DNA from: Solenopsis invicta
Lineage: Eukaryota; Arthropoda; Insecta; Hymenoptera; Formicidae
Length of the DNA stretch: 64,000 nucleotides
Assembly (NCBI RefSeq): GCF_016802725.1
Contig: NC_052666.1
Location: 30,036,997-30,100,996, forward strand
Direction of reading: 5' to 3'
Part shown: positions 51,478 through 62,100 of the stretch, one piece after another
Layout: each line of letters opens with the position of its first letter
Numbering within the stretch: the first letter of the stretch is position 1
The notes under the pieces: model-generated
Told to the model about the DNA's origin: nothing
The model's input: only the letters and a program-made list of their open reading frames with translations
Databases searched by the model: none
Position numbers and translations under genes: made by a program

Positions 51478-51688
51478 CTAAGGGAAAAATCATTAAATTC
51501 TAATATATTTATTCAAAAATACTAATAAAATATTTACTAAATTTAAATAATATTTATTTAGAATCACTAATTTAATTTATGTATTATTTTTTTCTTATGA
51601 AATAAATATTCATGTACCATAAATAAATATTTCATTAGCACTATTGGAATAAATGTTTATTAAAATTTAGGAATTTTTTCTCTCAGTG
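51478..51688. mobile_element. MITE with CTCTCAGTG right end nested among TTGCAATATTGCA repeats
   Basis: The right end GAATTTTTTCTCTCAGTG matches the CACTGAGAGAAA family; the left end (near CTAAGGGAAAAATCATTAAA) is decayed. On both sides (50930-51040 and 51697-51715) lie blocks of GCAATATTGCA/GCAACGTTGCA, so the MITE may sit inside an older element of that type. Confidence 0.5.
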
Positions 51689-54600
51689 TGTATTATAATA
51701 TCGTTGCAATATTGCATGCCAATATCTCTAAAGGCGAACGTTTATCATTGCTCTACTTCTTTTTTCAATCTTACGCTGTTGTAATGGGACACTAACGAGA
51801 GAGCCGATTTGCGAAACGTTGTTCAAAAATCGCAGAATTATTATGTCGGTACAAAAAAGCAACGGCTGCGATTCCCGAGAGCGCGAGCGTCGCATCGTTC
51901 GCCATGCGTTTTACAGAATGATGGAAGATTAAATATTGAACGATCCAACGCGACGATAATATGCCTTTGTCGATCGTTGTGACTATTGGTAGTTCGCCAA
52001 TGGTCACCGGGCTTACAGCAATTCCATTCGTGATACGATAAGATCTTTTCTCTCGCCAATCCTACGGAGCGAGTGGCAAACAATACGAGAAAAATTGCTC
52101 TGCAAAACCGGCTATATGTATCGATTAGCGACTATCTATTGACATCGTTCCTCTCGATTTTTCCTCGCGCGTTGACTCGCACCTCTGTCGAATTCGATTT
52201 AATCAAACCTAACTCTCGCACTTCTGCAATCCGAAAGCCAATCGAAAAGTTCGCTTAGCGTAAGCGGCGTTTTGTCGCGTGAATTGCAACCTGCCGCATC
52301 GATAAATACACGACAATACGTGACACGCGGTAAACGAATGACAGTAAATAAATTTCGTTGCATTTAATTTGCGTTAATATCTGCTTCGGAAGACCTAATA
52401 ATTCGTGAAAATCTAAATTAAAATTCTACAAATGACTTTTTGCAGTTTTCTAACGACTCTATTATTATTAAACGTGAAATAAAATTCTTAATTTGTTAAA
52501 ATTGTAATTAAATATTTCTATCGTAAATTGCAACGAAACTGGCAATGTGAAACAGTAAATATAAACATCGATATGATATGCACAAATTTAATTTTAGTAC
52601 TTTGTATAAAATCCTCTCTTTCACTTTTTTTCTTTTTAGTAAACGAGCGACACTGCCGAAGCAGTCTCCGAAGGCAATATATAATGCATCTTTCAAACGT
52701 ACCGCTGCATTGCGGGCAGATAAATCAGCGTTATGCTAAAGAACACAGGGTATGAAAGTACATAAAAATAAAATCCAATCATTCTGGGATCTTCCTTTCT
52801 CGCGTTGCGCGATCTAGATTTGATTAAGTTCCATTTTCGACAGACGGCCCACTACTCTCTGCAAACAGTTCGCGATTCGCGCGGCGCGCTACGTACAAAT
52901 TGCACCGACCGCGCTGAATAACGGCGGTGCACCACGTAAAATTCAACGGTAACGTAATATGTCTGCGCGCAAGTCTCTGCAAATAGATACCGTTGTGATA
53001 ATATAAATTTCAAACCGCTTCCCGATCTTCCGTGCGATTTCCATGACGTCCCCGCTCGTCCAGAGATATCTGGCCCACTTTCCCGTATAATAATGATCAA
53101 TGTATAGAACAAATTTACATATCGTTTTCCCATTGCCGTTTCTTTTTCTTTCGCGTCGCGATTAATTGCGTTTTATGCATGAAGAATTTAAGAAATATAA
53201 TACCGCATACATATCATCGTCCGTTATTACAGGAATATTGCACGAATATGCCATTCTATCAACCTGTGATATTTATGTTTCGCGCGTATCATAAAAAATC
53301 GCGGAATGCAGATACGTCATAAATATAATATTATATTACGAAATTTCGTCAGATATTTCTCTCTTTATCAAAGCTGCATTACGAAAGGTATCAATTTAAG
53401 CATATATCTCAATCGTACTTCATATAGAATTTATAACAGATTAAAGCATGATGAAAGCTCGTTATAAAATGCATCATAAGCAAAATGCAGGTCACAAATT
53501 GCTTCAACTGCTGCAAAATTTAAAAAAAAAATTGCACCTGACTGCAGGTACTGCATGTTGCAAAAGCATGAGAATCGTGTTTCAAAAATAATACGTGTAA
53601 AAACTTTGCGTCTCGAATGGTCGTCTCGCGGATCGATTTTATCCACGTATATACCTCGCAGAAGTTTTTTTTACTCTTTTATATATTTTAGAATAATCTT
53701 AATACAAGAATATTATATTTATATTATAGCTTTTCTATTTTTGTTTTAATTAAAGAACTTTACGGGAACTTGATATCATTGACACTGAGAATAATCGAAA
53801 ATGCAATTACTTTATAATTCAAGTAAAAGTTGTTAGAAAGCAATCTTATCCTTTTTTATAGACTATTTTTTTATCCGACATTATTGCGACATATAATTTG
53901 CCTAAATTTCGTCTCGAATTTTTCTAGTTAAACTTTGAATTTGAAAATTTAATCGCTATGTTATTCGGTAAAAACTGGTTATGTAACTAAATAATATATT
54001 CGTTACTGTTTATATAACTATTTTACGTCAAAATATCAAATATGTACAGGGTATTTCACAAATCGGTCGCAATTTTTGAAATACTTCTAATAAATTAACA
54101 ACAAAATGTGTCAAACTTTACAAAAATTGTAAAGTTTAAAAAGATCAATTCATTGATGATATTAGTTTTATGGTATTGATTGAATTCTATAGTATAAATT
54201 TAGAAACGTAAAGTAAAATAAAAGAAAAAAAGATGCTAAACATAAATATAAACCAGGCATGAAAAAAAATATCTGCAGTCAATATTTATATTTAACGAAG
54301 CTTACGTGAAAAACATATTGGATGATAAATTTCAGAATAAATGTGATGAGATCCAAAAGAGATAACAATATTTTCTTATATTTAGTTTTTGCTACCAGTG
54401 GCTTTCCTATTTCATAATATAACATTGCATGATGTCCGTATCAATTAGCAAGTTGATATATATATATATATATACGTTGGTATATCTTGTTATCATATTG
54501 CATGTTAAAAAATTATTTTACATCTGATGTATTCAATATATACGTTATTTGAAAATATTTTTGACTAACACAAAATTCATTTTGAAAATAAAAAATTTCT

Positions 54601-56295
54601 CTACTTCGTGACGAAATATTTAGCAATTGCACGTCATAATCCTTAAAAGACGTAATTATCTAATGTATTTTATACTCTGATATTAGCTCAACTAATATTA
54701 GTATCTATCTCGTCCTCATTTTTATGTTTCATTTTTAAGCGTACATTACTAATTAAAGATTTGAGGTTTAAGTTGAAATAGCAATTTTAGCGATAAATGC
54801 ATAAAAGTATGCGTTTTTTTATTTTCTTAATCACTATATATACATATATAGATATAGATACATACATACATTACTCGCTGACGAATAGACTATATTACGC
54901 ATGCTGGACACTCTCGCTTCTACGAAATATTTAAAGCTTATTGCGAAATAAATGTACGCCGAATATTTCGTTCCTTCTGCATTAATTTAATTTAATTATC
55001 AATTTAATTTACACGATCGATGTAACGCGGCTTCTCGTTACGTAAATAGCTCGAGCCAGCAAATTCGTACAGAGTTCCATATAATTATCTCAGAACTTGC
55101 GGTGTAGCAAGTTAGAGTTCAAATTACGAGCATGACACAAAATATATTCTAATCTAAGCCCTTAAAGAAATAATTATTAATATCATAAAATTATTTCGAT
55201 GATATACTGCACGCGCTACTACCAGTATCAGCATTTAGATAAATATTGCTGGATTAAAGCGTGTTAAATCGGACAGATACTGTTATTTAAATTCTATAAA
55301 AGCATATTACAATTTGATAAATATGTATTTTTATATATACAAATTAAAAGTATATAAAATATACATATATTAATCATATGTTATATATTTATTAATAAAT
55401 AAAATCTATTGTTATATAATTAACAATATATATATAATTTATATACATTGCGTGTAATATAAATAACAGCGGATAATACTTATCAAAAGGCACGGTCGCG
55501 TCTCGTGCCAAGTGAAAGCGTTAGCAAAGAAACGTATTACATTTTCGTAATATATTTTCGTGAAATGCAATTGGTAAGCGACATAGGACTGATGCACAGT
55601 GATTCGCACAAATTCCATTTTCGAATGAATGTTGAAAACCAATTATAGCATAGAAACGTAACAATTAACTTTGGGGAAGCATTTCGCGACACATTTTTCT
55701 GTCGAGTGATGCGATTCCGAGAAATACAGTAGATGCATTAGTATACATATCTGTATACAACTATGACTTCATGTAACTGTCGACGTATACAATGCAGCGA
55801 ATATTTCATTTAGCAGATGTTCAGTTCAAATAACTAACAGCATTAATTTAGTGCGATTGTGCCGCACTGTGCTTTCGTTAAATATTTACCCTGTATACGC
55901 TGTGCCATATTGCAATTCTTTTAATCTACGGTTTTTTTTTTTAACAATATGCGATACTCTTTTTAATAAATTCAATTATTTATTTGCATTCTTTTAAGTA
56001 AAATTATATTAAAAAATTTAATATCTACTAAAGTTAAGGAAAAATTTTAAACAAAAATCAAACTGAGCGTACCATAATTATTAAAAATTGTTAGCAAGAT
56101 AATTTATTGTCAACTATTTCAATAAATGATATAATTTGTATTCCTGTTGAAATATTTTATTGTATGTCTTTTTATATGCATATGTTCAGCACGTGCTTCT
56201 GTTCATCTATATAGCATACGAAATGCAACGTTATCAATTTTACCCACGAATTCTTCATTAACACAAAGTGTAACGAGTCTGTGATCATGTTTCAG

Positions 56296-56509
56296 GTTGA
56301 AATGCTGTACCAGCGCTACTTCCTACATATGAATCAAAGTAACATGACACACGTGCTCGGTCTACTGGTCGGTCTGGCGCTCGCATTGGGCCTACTACTT
56401 ATCATGAAGCTAATACTGACCGGCAATCAACCACTCTTCACGCTCCTATATAGACCCGAAAATCTCTCTCTTGCGATCACCTTGTTGACCTGTATCGCTA
56501 TTTACATTG
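56296..56509 (+). CDS. ADCY5/6-like: AC5/6-type adenylyl cyclase, exon with YQRYF motif, membrane helix 1 and start of helix 2
   Basis: Diagnostic exon. After a TGTTTCAG acceptor (AG 56294-56295) it encodes residues 138-208 and ends in phase 1 at a GTAAGA donor (56510). It begins with LYQRYFLHMNQSN (141-153), nearly the YQRYFFQMNQS motif that precedes the first helix of animal AC5 and AC6. Helix 1 follows (about 156-179, Leu/Ala/Gly-rich), then a short outer loop and the first half of helix 2 (from about 194). Other cyclases share the YQRYF part (AC8 has LYQRYFL), but the MNQS continuation and the LPIRLR segment in the next exon favour the Ca2+-inhibited AC5/6 class. In Drosophila the counterpart is probably the AC5/6-like gene rather than rutabaga (AC1) or Ac76E (AC2); that assignment is from memory. 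Confidence 0.93.
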
Positions 56510-57465
56510 GTAAGACTTGTTTCTTTTCAAATTAATTTTTCCCAAACTCACCGCTTTTCATTTCATGGCGATAAGATTGACAATGAGATACGCCAGAATT
56601 AATTAAGTTTGCGTCTGCTTCAAGATTTGACCTGAAGGTAACTTTGCATCTGTTTAAGAAATCCACTTAAAATATTATTCCCTCTGAAAATTTTAAAAAG
56701 TATTTAAATATTGCTTTCGTTTCCGTCAGTGTACTCTTACATCGATTTAAAAATTATTTTCACGATTACCTTCTTATAATTGAAATTTAATTCATAAAGA
56801 AATTCCTTCGAAACTTCTATTCATAATTGAACCAATCTTTTTTTTTAAATATATAACAAAATGTAATTCTACTGAAATTACAGAATATCAAAGAATTCTG
56901 TAAACTTTCGATAAACCGCTACATTTCTTTTCATCAAACAAGTCAAGTCTAAGTTGCTCAAAATATTTGACGAATAAATGGGAAAAAAAATCTAATCGTC
57001 CCCCTATCGTCAATATATGCGTCGAAACCTATTTACAGGAAAATTTCGAGCTTTCATAAAATATGCAGTTTGAACATTACTGGAATTGCATCGAAATGGC
57101 TGTAGTCGGATGTCGTGAGCGCGAAAAGATGCGCATGCTATCCTATCCTCTACGTACTTCTAGAATTCCAGTTTTCCGTGAGCCTCGATGTTTCGCGAGG
57201 TTCCAGTATCAATAATGCATGAGAATATTGTCTACGAGTGCCGTTTCCTTTTGAAAACGTCGAAACGCGCAGCGAGACCCGCCTTTCGCGTTGCAGCAAC
57301 TCGCAAAGCTCGTTTCTTCGTACCGTACACCTCCACTTTCGACCAGAACGAGCTTTAACCAAGCAGTGTCATATCGGTAACTTTAATCGAGTTTCTACCT
57401 CAATTAAAGGAGCTTACCTATAAGGACATATAATATGGAAACTCGCCAAGCCCTCGATAAATAAT

Positions 57466-57840
57466 GAACCTTTCGACGTTTCCGTGAAGAAGAAAAAAAA
57501 AGTCAAATTCGCGCGGAAAAGTCTGCTATCGAAATATTGCTCGTTTATTCAGAAATATATATCGCATACACGTCGTGCCATTTCGTATCGACTTTGCGTA
57601 TTACTAAGCGTATTCTCTGAATGCTTCGAAGCGTAATGGACAACAAATTCTCTCTCGACATTTTCACGGAAAAGAAAAAGAAGTCTGAATTTCACGCGGA
57701 AAAATTTGTTATTGAAATATCATAATTTATTCTGAAATGCACATCGCGCCATTTCGTATCGATTTTGCGTCTAACATTGTAAGCATGTTCTCCTGACACT
57801 TTGAGACGTAAGACTTGGAATGAACAATGTTCGCCGTTAT
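57466..57840. repeat. imperfect tandem duplication, ~170-180-bp unit, two copies
   Basis: CGACGTTTCCGTGAAGAAGAAA at 57474 recurs as CGACATTTTCACGGAAAAGAAA at 57656. The order GCGGAAAAG...GAAATAT...TTTATTC...CCATTTCGTATCGA...TTTGCGT is kept in both units. Offsets of 182 and 171 bp show internal indels. Located in the cyclase intron. Confidence 0.8.
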
Positions 57841-58393
57841 TTATATAAAATTATTAATTATTAATTATTTAATTCTGAAAAAAATGTCTTTATCTTATTA
57901 TTAGAATGTATATTAGCTCAATTTATATTAAATATTAAATAAAAAAAGTATTACTTTTTTTAAATTATTTAATTTAACGTGAACATTAACGAGAATAAAG
58001 TTTTGTCAGCTTCAACTTCCAAGTTTATCCTAACAAAATTTTTCGAAGTGATATCACTGATATCAATAGATTGTCGGATGATGAAAAAATAATAGTGCAA
58101 TATAAGAAAGAATTGTCTTAAAACTATAAGTTTGAAAACCTTTACAAAGAACTTAATTATTCATTGTATGAATTATATATTTTTTTACTTTTTAATTTTT
58201 CAACTTTAATGTTTATTTACGTATTGATTTAAACCGAAAAAGGGACATCTCTTATCAGATTAAATGATTTGAAAAACTCTCTCGTTTTTAAGAAATAAAG
58301 ATTTAAAAATAAAAATATAAATGTTTTTATAACCTACATTATTTTGCTCAACAGCGTTATTTTATGTTATTTTAAAAGTAGTATATCTACCTA

Positions 58394-58611
58394 CATGGAA
58401 AGAATGATTAAATACAGAACTGAAAATAATTTTATTAGACTATCAAAATAATTATGAAGAATGTTCAAGCACGATAAACAATGTTATAAAATGTTTTGAT
58501 ATCCAGTAATCAGCTTGAGCGTAATGCTTCTGCATAATTATTTTAAGAAAATTATTTTCAGATCTGTAATCATCTAAATTTTTAGATGCTATCAAAATCG
58601 TTCTTTTCATG
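58394..58611. mobile_element. MITE copy of the CACGGAAA family in cyclase intron
   Basis: Ends CATGGAAAGAA and TTCTTTTCATG with the family core (CTGAAAATAATTTTATTAGA on the left, mirrored by AAAATTATTTTCAGATCTG on the right). 218 bp. It lies about 150 bp upstream of the acceptor for the helix 2-5 exon. Confidence 0.75.
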
Positions 58612-58759
58612 CAGATAAAGCGATGTACAATTTCATCTTTATCTCTATCTAGATGAATTTAAAAGTAAACCATCTTTATCTTATCTAAGATGCGTTTTAT
58701 CTAGACAATTTTCAATTGTCTAAGCGCAATACTGACATGGCGAACACATTTTCTTCCAG

Positions 58760-59115
58760 TTTTGGTAGCAGCCATTTCCAGACCGGGCATGAATGAGATA
58801 TGGCTGGCGGGTGTTAGTGGCGCCGTGTTGGTCACCCTTCTGGTTCTACAAGTGACCCTAAGCATTCATCTGGCGCGACTGCACGAAATGGGCCGCGACA
58901 ATCCCGACGACACGTCATTCTCCTCGAAATCAAAGGACCTTCGAACCGGAGGGCCTCTTGCCGCCGCTTTGACGGTCTGCTTCTTCATCTACATGGCCTA
59001 TGCCCTTCTACCGATCAGACTCAGGCACGCCTGCATCGCCGGGATCGTTTTCTCGGCGGCTCACCTTATCGGAGCCTTCCTGCTCTACCCGCACTATCCA
59101 TCTATGATAGCACAC
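58760..59115 (+). CDS. ADCY5/6-like: AC5/6-type adenylyl cyclase, exon with helices 2-5 of the first membrane cassette (gene continues past window)
   Basis: A TTCTTCCAG acceptor (AG 58758-58759) supplies two bases that complete the split Val codon 209. The frame then stays open for 118 codons to a GTGAGT donor at 59116 (phase 0). It encodes the rest of helix 2 (to about 214), helix 3 (about 222-243), a polar cytoplasmic loop rich in Asp/Ser/Lys (250-271), helix 4 (about 275-292) and helix 5 (about 299-318). The FFIYMAYALLPIRLR segment (283-297) is very close to the matching AC6 and AC5 segment (FFIY/FFVY...LLPxRMR). Helix 6 and the C1 catalytic domain, with its Asp residues for two-metal catalysis, should be on later exons; none was found before position 64000. 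Base composition (GC-rich, codon-like) contrasts strongly with the flanking introns. Confidence 0.95.
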
Positions 59116-62100
59116 GTGAGTCTAATCACATTCTTTACTTATTTAAGATCCTTTGAAATCTTTTCACGTGAGATTAAATTTAAAAAAAAGTGCACCTCTA
59201 CGATATTTATTAACTTTTATCAATATAAATCGCTCGTATTTACAATGTAAATTTCTAATGAGGATAATAAAATTTTCGTAAAAGTTTTTAATACCTCGTA
59301 AATAAAGTTTTCTAAGTTTAAAAGGGATTCTTAACGCTTTCTTCTTAAAAAAAAAATTTAAGAGATGATTCTTTTTATTGAAAATACGATTAAAAATTGG
59401 ATGATTAATCTTCAATATGGAAATTAGGTTGTTTTTCAAGTTTTCAGTGCCTCGTAAATAAAGTTTTTTTTAAGTTTAAAGAAGATGCTCAATATTTTCT
59501 TCTTACTTTAATAGAATTTAGAAGACTGTCCTTTTTACTGAATGTACGATTGAGAATTGAATTCACCGCTTTTAATCTCAAATCTGACGATTAAATCGAT
59601 CCTAACAGTGTAGTCTAGACTTTTAATGGTCTCTAAAAACAACTTTGTACCTCGCGTCACAATAATTTTGAAAGAATCGCGATAATGTTTTATGCGATAA
59701 TACCGCAGAAATTCAATTCTCTGAAATGTTCGATGACAAGTATACACAATAATCCGAGCGATATTTGATGTTAATAAAAATGTTCCCGCTTTGTTGCGGC
59801 ACACGTGACAATTATAAGCTGCAGATTCGTGTTAATTAGCGATCAAGTACGTTTGGCCAGCAATTAGCGAAAGTAGGTTACCCGATGATATTAATTAATC
59901 AATGTTACTCGTAATGCAGTGTACGTTTTCGGCGTGTAATTCTAGTATATCGCCACGTGGATCTTGATCTCTATTATTAATCAAGATACTGCTTAGCAGA
60001 ATTGTACCTAAACACATGTTACATTAAACCGCACGTAATAATCTCCTCTCATGGCAATTAGAGTTAGTAATACTCTATTTGAAATGTCTTTTTAAATAAA
60101 GTATTCAAATATAAATAAAACGGACTTGCATTTCTAATAAATAGAAAAATTGATCAACAATAAGAATCCGGGAAAAAATTTTTCATATATAATTATATAT
60201 TATATGTCCATATGTAATTATCTATATGATATTTAAAGAAATATACATAATACATATTATATGTACATTATAAAAAAATTATATAATTATGTATTATTAC
60301 ATATAATTATATATGATTATATATATATAATCCTACATTATTTTATATATAAATTAATCTATATTAAATATATATTATATATAATTTATTGAGTATCATA
60401 TATAATCATGTATGGACACATTTCATATATAATTACATATAATAAACGGCCATGAAACGAGAAAATTAAACGGTGAATTAAACCAGTACATATTTATTAC
60501 AAAAAACTAAGCATAAATTAAACAAAATTAATGAAAATTAATCTGAAATAAATATTAATATAAAATACAACTCTGAACGCGTTTCGTGCACTGAACCTCA
60601 GCAATAATTATAACAAATAATACCCAAAATAAAAAAACTATGTGAAAGACACATCTATTATAGTTTTAGAGTGACACCTCAATTATCAAGAAAAATTGAT
60701 TTTTTTTTATTTTGTAGAATATTCGAAGCTATATAAATAAGCAATTTAAATAAGTAAAATTATTTTATGAAAATTAAAAATTATTTAAAAAAACATTCTT
60801 TTGTTTTCCTTGCATTTCAGAGATGCTGTATTAAAAAAAAAAATGTACAATTTGAGTTAAGCTCTAAGATATCAATGATCGTATCCCAAATTAATTTAGC
60901 CTCTCAATTTCTATTTGATTTTTTGTTTCATACATTTGATTATAATCTCCAGAGAAATTTAGTAGGGCTCTGATAAATCCTTTGTCACAAATCGAAATGG
61001 AGCCACAGAGTATTTCTCTAACATCAAGTATCGCGATACTTCGTGATTATCGACGCGATTGGAAATGACGGCGCGAATAACAGTGCGATTATTAGCAAAA
61101 CTGGCACTGTAATCAATACATATCCCGTCACGGAAACGGTTAGAGTTCGCGAAGTGACACAATACCCAGCGACTGTGCACATATCTATTTATTAACATGC
61201 ACAAAGTGGGCATGAATGCCCGAAACGAGGTGCGTTGTTTGCAAATAGCTGGCAAACTGAATTGGAAATCTAATTATAGCGAATCTCGGTCTGCTTCGAT
61301 GTTTAGCCGAGTACATTTTGACATGGTATTAATTTCATGTCTATACTGTAGGGTTTTACACATTTAGGTATTCGTGTGATCGCGTCTCTCCTTCGATTGT
61401 TCGGACTCTCGTCTTTTTCTTTCTTTGTTTTCGCAAATGAAAGAAGAAAGAAAAACAAACACAAAAAAATGCGAAAAGAAAATGAAACGACGTTGAAAAA
61501 TCTATAACCGTGCAAATTATTACATCAGTTCTGTAAAACTAATCAGACGAGAGTTACGAATGTAAAAGATCAAACAAAAAAATGTGTATTCCATGATTTT
61601 TCAAAGAGAACTTCAATAAATTTCTATGGATTTATTCAATGACTTCAGTTTTAAGATTAAAGAAATATAAAAAAAAAAACAAGTAAATAAACCAAGCAGG
61701 TCGAGACGGCAATCGGGAAACTGGTATTCTCAACGACTGCATTCGTTACAAATCTCATTAGCCTTTACACCGTGATCAGAGAGCATTGGTTGGCCGCCTT
61801 GATAAGAGATAAGAAAATAAATCAACGCGCGCGGAGGAAGCTAAAGAGAACATCGTGCTAGATGTCGACCCCGCTTGTTGTGAAGTCTCGTTGAGAAAGG
61901 TTTGGTCTTATTGCATCTCTGTTCAGATGGACGTTCCCATCCATCAAGTTTCCCGCCTGGATTCCCCCTTCACGCGCTCTATTTAAGTTTTATTACGTAG
62001 AGAACTCGGGATTCCGCGTAATTACGAACGTATTGAGACTGCGCGCTTTGTCACCTTCTATCGTTATCGAAGAATTTAATCGTTTCTTTTTTTTAAAGGG

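Larger units (their letters stand above)
39831..56295 (+). other. large cyclase intron (16.5 kb)
   Basis: Intron between the tail exon and the YQRYF exon. It is mostly AT-rich repeat DNA: a dispersed repeat (40320-40830), TA-flanked MITEs (41140-41365, 43388-43550, 48265-48530, 49146-49760, 51478-51688) and a hAT-like element (48553-49124). GC/CpG-rich islands lie at about 41.65-42.5, 44.8-45.0, 46.0-47.4, 50.1-50.75, 51.75-52.3 and 52.8-53.1 kb. Open frames in these islands occur on both strands at once and are interrupted or simple-repeat driven (the 165- and 164-codon frames near 41.6-42.4 kb run through a GA repeat), so none is called as a gene. Fragments such as 53.2-56.2 kb show nothing beyond AT-rich sequence and short TA runs. 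Confidence 0.7.
56510..58759 (+). other. cyclase intron splitting helix 2
   Basis: A 2.25 kb phase-1 intron inside the codon for residue 209. It contains a GC-richer patch (57.1-57.42 kb) with short overlapping frames on both strands, an imperfect tandem duplication of about 170-180 bp (57466-57840), AT-rich DNA, and a MITE (58394-58611) about 150 bp before the acceptor. Confidence 0.85.

Noticed and set aside
54051..54085. Possible transposon terminus (ACAGGGTATTTCACAAATCG)
   Set aside because: Resembles common insect repeat ends, but no partner end or target duplication was found.
60822..60960. Possible next cyclase exon after a polypyrimidine-AG at 60822
   Set aside because: The following frame is AT-rich and does not resemble helix 6 or the C1 linker of AC5/6.
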